This document shows, in pieces, positions 1 to 7,607 of a DNA stretch of 13,628 nt (the stretch's first letter is position 1; the number at the start of each line of letters is the position of its first letter). Source of the DNA: Pelagophyceae sp. CCMP2097 (Eukaryota; Sar; Pelagophyceae); NCBI GenBank assembly GCA_026770575.1, contig MU657201.1:119918-133545 (forward strand). Reading direction: 5' to 3'. A model generated the notes under the pieces. That model worked only from the letters and a program-made list of their open reading frames with translations. It did no database searches and had not been told where the DNA came from. The position numbers and the translations under genes are program-made.

Positions 1-753
1 AATCATGTCGCTGAAAGCTGCGCGCGCCCGAATCGACGTCTCGGCGAACTCCTTCAATGCCATGGAGAGGCGCGGCGGCCCGTCGCGCTCCGAGACCCCG
101 CCTCGGCTACTTCCAAAATCACCACAGCGCTCGCATACAGCACCCAGAATTGCTCCGGCGCTCGTCCAAAGTCATCTCAGCACCCTGGACCCCGCTGCCC
201 CCTTTGTACCCTCCGGGAGCGCGCCCTGCGTCCCCCCGGCGGCCCGCCCAACGCGACCTCCGTTTTGGTCGCCTTTTAAAAAGGACGCTATTAGATCTAA
301 TGATGTTTTTTTAAAAACAGAGTCAACATTAAATTGTACAGCCAGTTTAGGAATTCCTACTTTGGGGTGGATGCTTCAGCCACTCGATCTAGCGAGACGT
401 TGGGATACATCGAGAACAGGGAAGGATGGTCTGAACAAGACCACACTTTCCTGTTCAACGGACCGCTCCGCGGGGAACATTGATTTGTTCCGCGCATGAA
501 GTGCGAGCCGCCGGTCTTGACATCGTCGTCGAGCCACGTGCCCAGAGCCCTGGCTCTTGCCGCGCGGGGGTCCGCAAGGACCGGCAAGGCCTCAAGTGCG
601 CTTCGGTCTCCGGGAGGGGCGCCCGGGGCTGTGCGGGAGGCCTGTGTTACGAGGTGCTTCGTCAGCGGCGCCGCAGCGCCTCTGGAGATATAGAGTCTTG
701 CATGGCGCGCTCTGGATCGCACCGGGCGGCCGGCGAGCTGCTGGCGTCGGAAA
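1..753. other. Left flank with no confident gene; AT-rich island
   Basis: I see no recognisable protein here. Several frames are open, as expected in GC-rich DNA, but none carries a known motif. On the minus strand a short frame from a start codon at 61-63 runs off the left edge with protein-like composition (begins MALKEFAETSIRARAAF) and could be the first exon of a gene outside the window; this is weak. A second minus-strand frame around 500-690 contains a stretch (GTWLDDDVKTGGSHFM) that could be a decayed exon, but I do not recognise it. Bases about 280-360 are strikingly AT-rich compared with their surroundings and include the perfect palindrome ATTAGATCTAAT at 290-301, so a promoter, a 3' end or a transposon remnant are all possible. 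Confidence 0.4.
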
Positions 754-1797
754 TCACGCCGTGAGCTGCATAGAACGCATCGCTTCTAAGTCTTGGATGG
801 CCACGGCGGCGTCAGTGTGCCCCTTGGCCGCGGCGCGCTTCCAGAGGCGCAGCGCCTCGCGGTAGTCCTGCGGCACGCCTAGGCCGTTTGCATGACACAC
901 GCCGAGATTGAAGAGCGCTTCCGGCTCGCCCTGCGCCGCGGCGAGCCGGAACCACCGCACGGCTTCGACGTCCGACTGCGCCACGCCCATGCCCTCGAAA
1001 AAAATCACGCCCAGATTGTATTGCGCGTTTGCATAGCCTTGCTGGGCCGCGCGTCGGTACCACAGCACGGCGGCCTTGTAGTCGATCTTGACGCCGAGCC
1101 CTTCCAAATAACTTAGGCCCAGTGCTTGCTGACCTCCTGCGTGTCCTTGCGCCGCCGAGAGCTCGTATAATTCGAACGCCCGCTTCGAGCTCTTCTTGAG
1201 GTCATAGTGGCCTTGGGAATAAGCCTCCCCGAGCATCGACTGCGCCAGGGCGTTCCCCTTGTCAACATGCTGCTGCAAGAGGCGCACAACCTCAGCATTT
1301 GACTTGACGGCTGGCGCTCGGCAGAACGGGCACCGCGTGTCGTAGTCATCGCACTTGTCGGAGCAGTCTTTGCAAAGCTTCTTGCAGCAGCAGGGCATGA
1401 AAGTTTGCCTCATATTATCGATTGGAAGCAGGTCCAGGCAGATGGCGCAAGTGCCGCGCCAGTCCGGCGTGACGTCGTTCGGCGCACTGGTCTTGACGAC
1501 GGCCGTCGCTGGAACAGCCGATAAGCGCGCCTTGGAACCAGCCACCGGCGCGACGTCCGCGACGATGGGCGGCTCCTCCTTGATCTTCAGCTTCGCCGGC
1601 ATGAGCTCGTCGAGAAGGCGGTCCTTGAATTTGGCGGCCATCTGCCTGCACTGCGCCTTGTGCCCGCCCTCGTTCCAGTCTACGAGCTGGCACTTTTTCG
1701 AGCAGTAGTGGCGCGATTTGCACGTGGTGCAGTGCTTGCCGCCCGGCGCGTCGCAGACGCAGCAGGGCTTGCGCGTGGACGCCGGCGGGTCCTCCAT
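754..1797 (-). CDS. MYND finger / RING finger / Sel1-repeat protein, intact
   Basis: This is a 347-residue intronless protein. The MYND zinc finger spans residues 12-50 with ligands C12, C15, C23, C26, C32, C36, H46 and C50. A lysine-rich linker (LMPAKLKIKEEP) follows. A RING-like finger covers about 113-160, with CAIC at 117-120, CCCKKLCKDC at 136-145 and CPFC at 156-159. Four Sel1-like repeats of 36 residues occupy about 183-326, each ending in an AAxxG-type helix. MYND and Sel1 modules bind proteins, and RING fingers often act as E3 ubiquitin ligases, so an adaptor or ligase role is likely but no substrate is visible; ligase activity is inference. The start is the first in-frame ATG just before the finger. 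It is the only intact member of this family in the window; related broken copies lie at 5263-6700 and 7497-7607. Nearly all domains are complete, with no stop or frameshift. Confidence 0.95.
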   Translation of the reverse strand: MEDPPASTRKPCCVCDAPGGKHCTTCKSRHYCSKKCQLVDWNEGGHKAQCRQMAAKFKDRLLDELMPAKLKIKEEPPIVADVAPVAGSKARLSAVPATAVVKTSAPNDVTPDWRGTCAICLDLLPIDNMRQTFMPCCCKKLCKDCSDKCDDYDTRCPFCRAPAVKSNAEVVRLLQQHVDKGNALAQSMLGEAYSQGHYDLKKSSKRAFELYELSAAQGHAGGQQALGLSYLEGLGVKIDYKAAVLWYRRAAQQGYANAQYNLGVIFFEGMGVAQSDVEAVRWFRLAAAQGEPEALFNLGVCHANGLGVPQDYREALRLWKRAAAKGHTDAAVAIQDLEAMRSMQLTA

Positions 1798-2292
1798 CGT
1801 GGGGCGACCTATTTACACTCGGTGAGTGCGCTCGCTCCTCCTGCCACTGGCAGTGAGGGTGAGGGTTTGATTTAATATCCCGGGGAGATGACAGGCGCGG
1901 TGAGCCACGTGCAGTCGAGGGGGCCTGCCGGTACGTACGTAACGTACCGCGCGGCGCGGCGCTGCGGCGCGAAGTCGATTTCGGCGAGTTCGAAAGAAGA
2001 AATTTCGTACACCACTCGAGGTCGGCTAGCACGGAGAGGTCCGCGGACGCCTCGCGGCTCGGAGCGGCCGCCTCTCCGGATTCCCCTGCACCGGCATCGT
2101 CGGGCGCCCGCCGTGACCCGCATGCGCCTCGTCGGCGTGGAGGCGGCCTTTGTGCGCCCGACGCGGGCCCCCGGTCTGAGTGTCCAACGCCGGGCCCCGG
2201 GGGCTCCCCGAGGGGCGCAACTCGTGGCGCCCGTCAAAGGACGGGCGGATGCGGAAAGCATTGTTATCAGTTGGCCCCGCGGCTTTTGCGGT
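1798..2292. other. Spacer: MYND gene upstream region and ERO1 3' region
   Basis: Both flanking genes are on the minus strand, so this spacer should hold the promoter of the MYND-RING-Sel1 gene and the 3' untranslated region of ERO1. Frames are open on both strands but show no family motif, and I treat them as chance. The only local structure I see is an inverted repeat at 1930-1948 (GGTACGT and ACGTACC arms around five bases). No TATA box can be assigned with confidence. Confidence 0.45.
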
Positions 2293-5079
2293 TCAGTCTG
2301 CCGCGGCCCGCTTGGCCCGGGCTCTCCGGCGCATGCCGAGTAGGCACGCCGCCGCGCCGCAGGCGACGAGCGCCGCCGAGGCGAGGGCCAGCACCGCCGC
2401 CGCCGTCTTGGCCAAAGCGCGGCGCACGTCGCGCTTCCTATCGCGCTTCCGTTGGGGCTTCCTATCGCGCTTCTGATGGCACCGCTCGACGAACGTGCAA
2501 GGCATGGCCCGGCGGTGGACCCCCTTTGTAGACCCGAGCCCATCCCCCACTCGACGGCCACGCGCCGCCCGGTGGTGGACCTCTGCCGCGGTTGCCTCGT
2601 TTTTGCCTCTCGTCATCCGAGACGCGGCGTCTCGCTGCCATTCACGCAGCGAGTCGACCGACTTGGCAAGCTGCGCCAAAGTGTTCACGAGCGCGACGAC
2701 CTCGTTGCGCTGGAGCGCGCCGAGGCCGGAGTCCTCGCCGTCGAGCATGAGGATCTTGAGAGCGGTGCCCAAGCCTAAAATCTGCAATTTCCCCCAGAGC
2801 CGACAGCGCTCGCACGTGACGCAGTCCATGATGAGCGAGACGTTGCGGAAGCGTTGCACAAACTGCGCGCGCAGCTCCTCGACGGACTCGCCTAGGGTTG
2901 TGGTATTTGGAGGGATGAACGTGGTATGAGAGATGGCATTCGACGCCACGCGCTCCGCCGTCTCACGGCCGCGGTGCCGCGGCGCTCCCCGTCTCTCTGG
3001 CATTCTCCCCGTGGCTGAGCTCTGTCGCCGTCGCCTCTGCTACTCGGGTTTGCAACCGCGACGCAGGGCCGAACGGGCCAAAGCCCTTTCGAGCGGCGAC
3101 ATGCGCGCGTCGTCGGGCGTCTGGAAGAGCCGCGTCTCGTCGAACGCGGCCCTCGCCGCGGCGGCGGAAGCGCACGACGCGGCGTCCGTCGCAGAGTCGC
3201 CGAAGCCCCCTCCGGGCTGCCGCGCCCCTCCACCGGCCACCAAAAACCCAACCAACTCGCGCGTCATCGCGTCGTCCGTCGAATTGCCCGTGTCGTAGTC
3301 GTACGCCGCGAGGTCCACGTGGGCTCTGCTCACGGCTCTTAAAACGAACAAATATGCGAAATATAAGTTGTGTAAACGGTCCCTATGCGACCCAACCCTG
3401 GAAATGAATAACGCGTCGTTCTTCCGCGACGGCAGCACCGAAGACGGGAACGCCGACTCCCAAAGCGACGGCTCGCCGTTTCGGGCCGTGTGGCGGAGAT
3501 GGAGGATCTCCGCTGCGACACCTAGTAAAGCAGACCCGCGCCGCAAGACGTCTGGTCCCGACGACACAATTGTCCACCATGTAAAGTCCGACTGCGCGAT
3601 GTGCATCGAGATGGAAGCCTGCAGCCCGGAGATGAGTCTATAAAAAACGCGCCTTTCCAGGCAGACATCTTCATGCTCCGCCGCGCCGTCGCCAGAAGAC
3701 TGAGGCGGGCGCCACGCAGACACCAGGGCCTCCTTGGGCGTCACGCTGCGCTTGTCGGGCCGGAAGCAGTTCTCGTCGTAGATCGCCCGCCAGATGCGGG
3801 CGGCGGGCTCGCCCTCGTACCTTGAGTAATAAAGGTCTGGCCAGGGATCCGCTGCCCGCAACAACAGCCCCTGGCCACGCCACCACGCACCCGGTGAACC
3901 TTTCCGGGTTCTTGATGAGGTCGAGGTACTCCATGCCCGCGGCGGAGTCGTCTTGGTGGATCCTACAAGGGTGTTTTAAACGGCTCAAGATCGGGTTTTC
4001 ATGACACTTCCCCCGCTCCACAAAGCCTCACCAGACTTCTTCGCCGCCGTCCTCGGCCCAGCCGGCGGCGTCGGAGGAGCGGTCGACGATGACGTCGTCG
4101 AGTTCGCCGAACTGCTGCTGGCAGAAAACGGCGGCGCCGTTGTTGGCGTTGTTGGCGTTTGCGGCGTTCCATTCCGAACGCCCACGCTCCTCTTCTTGAT
4201 ACAGCGCGGGCAGCTCCGTCGGCAGGCACACGTCCACCGAGCACCTAATAGGATAATTGCAACGCGCCGAGGCCGGCACGCGCGCTCTTCTTCAGACAGG
4301 CGGCTCCTGGAAACAAGCGCTTCGTCCGCCCGCTGCAACGCACGCTTCCCGGGCGCACTGCCCATCGTCGGGGAAGAACTTGCAGGTGCGGTCGAGGTCG
4401 ACCTTGAAGTAGCGGAAGAAGGAGCGCTGCGTCAGGTTTGAGAGGATGGGCCTATGGGCATTCCAAAGTCCAGAGGATAGAGAAATTGTCAAACGAGAGT
4501 CTCGACGAATCGTCCTTCCCAAAACCGCCCCTTTTGCGTCCGCGGCGGGACGCGCACCCGAAGTACGTGCGCGTCGCGGCGTCGACGACCTGCGGCGGCG
4601 CGTCGTCCCGCGGCGCCATGCGACGGCAGTGGGGGAGACGGGTGGAACTCTGGGGAAATAGTTAGGGAAATAGTCAGGGAACGAACTTCAAAGTCGCAGA
4701 CGCAGTCCTCGACGCGCCCGCCCACGGGCTCGATCTAGCGCGACGTGTGGCGAAAGCGGGCCGCCGGAGCGGCGGCGAGTGCGGTCTCGAAGCGCCGCGC
4801 ACAGCGCGGCTCCGCGACAGTCTCGCAGACCGTCGGAAACAACGGCTCGTGCGGGCGGCCTCCCGGCGTCGCAGCCCGGGCCGGGGTGGTTTCCAAAGGC
4901 GTCCGTACGAAGGCTTGCGTGTGCCTCTGCGTTGCGACGCGGGAAAGTACCTCGCACATCGCTTGACGACCAAACGCACTGACGAACTCCTTCGCCGACT
5001 CCAGCCGGAGCATCGCCGACTCCAGCCCGAACCCCGACGCGCCCGCGCACCCCAGCGCCAATGCGCAGAGGCGCGCCAT
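2293..5079 (-). CDS. ERO1: ERO1-type ER thiol oxidase, eight exons
   Basis: ERO1 is the FAD-dependent ER oxidase that reoxidises protein disulfide isomerase and passes electrons to oxygen. Exons inferred by frame and motif continuity (high to low): 5079-4951, 4734-4687, 4589-4558, 4451-4344, 4244-4032, 3962-3891, 3820-3057, 2891-2293; total 654 aa. All seven introns are GT-AG. Residues 1-18 (MARLCALALGCAGASGFG) look like a signal peptide. CVCDFE is at 54-59 and FFRYFKVDL at 81-89. Cysteines 93, 102, 107 and 112 reproduce the family's x8/x4/x4 spacing around the shuttle pair, even though a splice junction (4344/4244) falls inside it. FAD-region motifs include NPERFTG, RIWRAIYDENCF, SGLQASISMHIA and RLHNLYFAYLFVLRAV. 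The redox site is CVTCERCRLWGKLQ (C479, C482, C485). The protein is longer than the roughly 470 aa of human ERO1: about 30 extra residues lie after SMHIA, and a basic tail of about 150 residues ends in a hydrophobic segment. Exact first-exon and last-intron boundaries are the least certain. Confidence 0.93.
2296..2440 (-). other. C-terminal membrane segment and basic tail of ERO1
   Basis: The last exon of ERO1 continues well past the conserved oxidase core. A lysine/arginine-rich stretch is followed by a hydrophobic run (about 25 residues beginning ALAKTAAAVLALASAAL) and an arginine-rich end (RRRARAKRAAAD). This reads like a C-terminal membrane anchor with a short basic tail. Plant ERO1 is anchored near the N-terminus and human ERO1 is soluble and retained by partners, so a C-terminal anchor is a lineage-specific arrangement if the frame is used as drawn. 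An unrecognised intron in the tail cannot be excluded. Confidence 0.6.
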
Positions 5080-5262
5080 AGCCAGGCAACCGGCAGGTTC
5101 CAAGGCCGGGGGGATTTTTCTAGATCTACAAGAGTAGACGCGCGGCCAAGAAAGGCCATGCGGTTCCGAGGGTTCGGCCTCGATCTAATCCTCATAGATC
5201 GCTGAAAGTTGAAACAAGAATAAGCAAAATCCACCAATCGAAAGAACGCGCGGGGCGGCGAC
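5080..5262. promoter_or_regulatory. Divergent spacer between ERO1 and MYND pseudogene
   Basis: ERO1 is transcribed to the left from 5079 and the MYND-derived pseudogene points right from about 5263, so this 183-bp spacer is where two back-to-back promoters would lie. It drops in GC content toward its right half (about 5195-5245), unlike the coding flanks. No specific binding site is identifiable by eye. Confidence 0.35.
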
Positions 5263-5373
5263 ATGGACCGGCCATCACTACACCAAGTGCCAATCGCGCC
5301 ACTACTGCTCCAAAAGGTGCCAGCTCGTAGACTGGTACGAGCGCGGGCACAAGGCGCAGTGCAAGCAGATGGC

Positions 5374-5429
5374 AAGAAAACGCCGCGCAGCGGCCACCCG
5401 TTACTAATGCTGGTCTGTTTCGCTGTGAC
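5374..5429 (+). repeat. Left terminal inverted repeat
   Basis: The outer arm begins AAGAAAACGCCGCGCAGCGG and pairs with 5724-5781. It lies directly after the codons for QMA in the broken MYND gene. Confidence 0.85.
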
Positions 5430-5536
5430 GCAGCCGCTGCATCGCCGTCCGTTGAAACTACGTTGTTGTTGCAATTACCATCTTCTGCCGCAATAAAATT
5501 TTCGTAGCCGCATTTCCTATAAATTTCATCATTTTC

Positions 5537-5568
5537 AAATAAATGGCTGGCTCTAAGAGCATTTATTT
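5537..5568. repeat. AT-rich hairpin inside the element
   Basis: AAATAAATG at 5537-5545 is perfectly complementary to CATTTATTT at 5560-5568, separated by 14 bases. Just downstream, 5580-5617 carries short tandem units of the type CGAAAATAA. Both lie in the AT-rich core of the inverted-repeat element and contrast sharply with the GC-rich flanks. Confidence 0.6.
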
Positions 5569-5723
5569 AATATTTTCCAACAACGACAACGAAAATAACG
5601 AAAATAACGAAAAAATGTAACCGCTACGAAGTCGGGCCATAATCTTGTATTTTAAATTTAAAAGGTTGACGGGTGGCCCTCGGACCTCCTAGGCTAATTG
5701 CACTAGAATGCAAACCATTCTCG

Positions 5724-5781
5724 GTCACAGCAAATACAAACCGGCATCAGTAACGGCGAAGCCGCTGCGCGGCGTTTTCTT
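5724..5781 (-). repeat. Right terminal inverted repeat
   Basis: The reverse complement of this arm begins with the same 21 bases as the left arm and keeps the inner CTGTGAC end. It is two bases longer than the left arm through small gaps. It is followed directly by codons for the LLDELMP region of the MYND gene. Confidence 0.85.
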
Positions 5782-5813
5782 CCGAGTTCCAAGACTGCCT
5801 CCTTGACGAGCTC

Positions 5814-5897
5814 ATGCCGGTGAAGCTGAAGATCAAGGAGGCGCCGGCCATCGTAATGCCGGTGAAGCTGAAGATCAAGGAGGAGCCGGCCATATTC
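5814..5897 (+). repeat. 42-bp in-frame tandem duplication in the MYND pseudogene
   Basis: Two adjacent 42-bp copies (5814-5855 and 5856-5897) each encode MPVKLKIKE followed by a P-A-I segment. They differ at only a few bases near their ends. The intact paralogue has a single LMPAKLKIKEEP unit at the same place, so this copy duplicated the basic linker in frame (14 residues), before or after it lost function. Confidence 0.85.
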
Positions 5898-6751
5898 GAG
5901 GGCGTTGCGCCGGAGGCGCGCGCGCCGGCTGTTAGGACGCACGCGACGGCGTCGGTCGAGGCCGGGTCGAATTTTCGGCGCGGCGCCCTGGCGCGGCACC
6001 TGCCCCATCTGCCTCGACGGGCTTTCAGTCGATGCTAAGACGCATCGTTTCTACGAGTGCTGCTGCAAGAAGATTTGCCTGGCTTGCGCAAATACGTAGC
6101 GGCAGTACGACGACCGTTGCCCGCTCTGCATAGCGGTGCCCGTGAAATCGGCCGCCGCGTTCCTACGCTTGCTCGAGGAGCACGCGGACACGGGGGACGC
6201 AGCTGATCCTCGCCGACGTGCACCGCACAGGCATGTTCGACTTCAAGCAAGACTGCCGTGCTGTGGGTCTTCCAATTGGGCACGGGCATGGCGCAGTCGT
6301 ACGCCGAAGCGCTGATGTGGTACCGGCGCGCGGCCGAGCAAGGGTACTCCGCCGCGCTATACTTTATTGGCGAATTGTACTACAGTGGCAAGGGCGTGGC
6401 CCAGTAGTACAACGAAGCCGTGCAGTGGTACTGCCTCGCCGCGGCGCAGGGCGTGCCGGAAGCGCTCTACAACCTCGGCTTGTGTCACGTAAGAGGCCAG
6501 GGCTTGCCGCAGCTGGTGTTTCAAGCGCGCCGCGGCCGCGGGGTACGCCGACGCGGCCGCGGCAGTCGACCGCGCAGAGGCGCAGCTCGCGGTGCGGCAA
6601 GGTGAAATCACGATCCGGGAACGGGGAACACTCGAGGACCAGATCGGTCCATCGTCGACTCGAATGAACCCTGTTAAAAAGCGTCCGGCCGCAAAAGTGC
6701 GGCGCTTCCTATAGAACGCTTATTAATGCTTTAGGGTTCCATTTGGAAGCC

Positions 6752-7357
6752 TCAGTTGATGTCGATGGTTCGGATGACGGGTTTGCTTCCGGCGAGGACA
6801 GCGGCCTGGATGGCGTCCATCGTCTTTGAGCTCTCTGAATCGCCGTCTTCCACGTGTGCGAAGACGGCGTAGCCGCCGTAGGCATCGTCGAGGTGGTCAT
6901 TGGCCTGCAAGTTAATAAACCAGTCGCTCGAGCCGTTGTCGGGCACGTCCCAATGACCAAACGCGGCCGTGCCGCGCTTGTTCGACAGTTTGGCGCCCGA
7001 TTGAGATTCGTTGACGGGGATTGCCGGCGCCGACAGCGCGGTGCCGTCGGGTCTCTGCAAGCCGCATTGGATCACAAAATCGGACCGGTAGAAGCAGCAG
7101 CCCGAGTAATTTGGAGCAATCGAGATAAAGTGCGACACCGTCACCTACGCTTGTCGTTCGAAGACGCGGCCGTATACGGCTCGTGCTTTCGAGTCGTGCA
7201 AGAACCCCGCCTCTGCTTGCACGATGGATGCCTCTCCCCGGCGTGCGTCTCCCGCCCGCGCCTCCGGCATTGCCCCGACGCTGAGGAGCGCCGGCGCGGC
7301 GTCGGGCCGCAGCGTGAGCGCGATGCGGCCCAGGTCCGTTGAGACGACGGCGCGCAT
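6752..7357 (-). CDS. Cyclophilin-type peptidyl-prolyl isomerase, two exons
   Basis: Cyclophilins catalyse cis-trans isomerisation of proline bonds. Exon 1 (7357-7292) reads MRAVVSTDLGRIALTLRPDAAP, the usual first strands; exon 2 (7144-6752) continues VTVSHFISIAPNYSG, then CCFYRSDFVIQCGLQ, GTAAFGHWDVPDNGSSDWFI and YGGYAVFAHVEDG. Joined, the product is 152 aa, a normal single-domain length. The arginine of the FYR motif, equivalent to the catalytic arginine of the FHR motif, is kept, but the usual SMAN and NGSQFF motifs are altered (AAFGHW, NGSSDWFI), so activity or specificity may differ. The intron 7291-7145 ends in TAG and, in the best-fitting model, starts with GC; a GT at 7279-7278 would be a canonical alternative that adds four residues (ALLS). 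No signal peptide is visible, so it is probably cytosolic or nuclear. It lies head to head with the MYND fragment, 139 bp away. Confidence 0.87.
7145..7291 (-). other. Probable GC-AG intron of the cyclophilin gene
   Basis: Splicing after the codons for RPDAAP to the CGTAG acceptor joins RPDAAP directly to VTVSHF, the normal cyclophilin spacing. The intron would then begin GCGCTC. The GT alternative four codons downstream also keeps the frame, so this boundary is less certain than those in the GH95 gene. Confidence 0.5.
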
Positions 7358-7496
7358 CGCGCTGATGAGGGCGGACGCCGGCCGCGCGAAATTCGCCAAA
7401 ACTGCAGATACCCTCCATTTGAACTCACGACCGCCAAGAGCTCGCGATCGACTGGAGGTCGGGCCAAGTGACGGGCGGCTACGGGCGCCGACCGCG

Positions 7497-7607
7497 ATGG
7501 GGGACGCACCGCCGGCCTCCGTCCCGAAGTCCTGCTGCGTCTGCGACGGGCCGGGCGGCAAGCACTGCACCAAGTGCAAATCGCGGCATTATTGCTCCAA
7601 AAAGTGC
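7497..7607 (+). pseudogene. Truncated MYND finger fragment
   Basis: The frame starts with an ATG at 7497 and reads MGDAPPASVPK followed by a MYND finger start: CCVCDGPGGKHCTKC and RHYCSKKC (ligands C13, C16, C24, C27, C33, C37 of the fragment). The sequence then departs abruptly from the family at about 7608, before the expected QLVDW and H-x3-C, so the last zinc pair is missing. The same frame stays open to 7823, but that tail is simply antisense to the kinase fragment, giving a nominal 108-aa chimeric frame without further domains. I regard it as a relic of a third MYND-RING-Sel1 copy, cut by rearrangement. Expression of the chimeric frame is possible but unsupported. Confidence 0.85.

Larger units (their letters stand above)
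5374..5781. mobile_element. 408-bp MITE-like element with long terminal inverted repeats
   Basis: The bases 5374-5429 and the reverse complement of 5724-5781 match over almost their full length: the outermost 21 bases are identical (starting AAGAAAACGCCGCGCAGCGG) and the rest differs by a few substitutions and short gaps, ending in CTGTGAC on the inner side. Outside lies MYND-gene coding sequence that reads on from left flank (QMA) to right flank (FQDCLLDEL), as in the intact paralogue, so the segment was inserted. The interior is AT-rich, has no transposase-like frame, and holds a hairpin and short repeats. This fits a non-autonomous DNA transposon. The target-site duplication is unclear, perhaps one to three bases. 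Confidence 0.82.
5263..6700 (+). pseudogene. Broken MYND-RING-Sel1 gene with insertion
   Basis: This is a decayed paralogue of the intact gene at 754-1797, readable in pieces. A start-like ATG at 5263 is followed by a shifted frame from 5273 carrying only the second half of the MYND finger (HYTKCQSRHYCSKRCQLVDW, ending GHKAQCKQMA), so the first zinc ligands are lost. The gene is then cut by the 408-bp element at 5374-5781. It resumes with FQDCLLDELMPVKLKIKE, includes a 42-bp tandem duplication, shifts frame near 5960-5975, and shows a RING half (WRGTCPICLDGLSVDAK, then CCCKKICLAC) ended by TAG at 6097-6099. Past that stop, DDRCPLC and the linker helix are still readable. Sel1 repeats (ALMWYRRAAEQGYSAALYF, then VQWYCLAAAQG) carry another TAG at 6405-6407 and further frameshifts near 6240-6290 and 6510-6530. 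It cannot make the family protein. Confidence 0.92.

Noticed and set aside
1415..2032. 205-aa minus-strand frame overlapping the start of the MYND-RING-Sel1 gene
   Set aside because: It is an alternative frame of the real gene; its apparent similarity to the reading frame of the finger is only shared DNA, and it has no zinc ligands or other motifs.
1888..2343. 151-aa plus-strand frame in the spacer before ERO1
   Set aside because: No motif, arginine/proline-rich composition, and an overlap with the ERO1 3' end on the other strand; open frames are expected by chance in GC-rich DNA.
4674..5474. 266-aa minus-strand frame covering the 5' end of ERO1
   Set aside because: It has arginine/serine-rich composition typical of a shadow frame, and conflicts with the ERO1 exons whose motifs are clear.
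6097..6407. The two in-frame TAG codons as recoded sense codons
   Set aside because: The same segment also has frameshifts, a lost finger half and an insertion, and other genes here do not use TAG internally, so simple pseudogene decay explains it.
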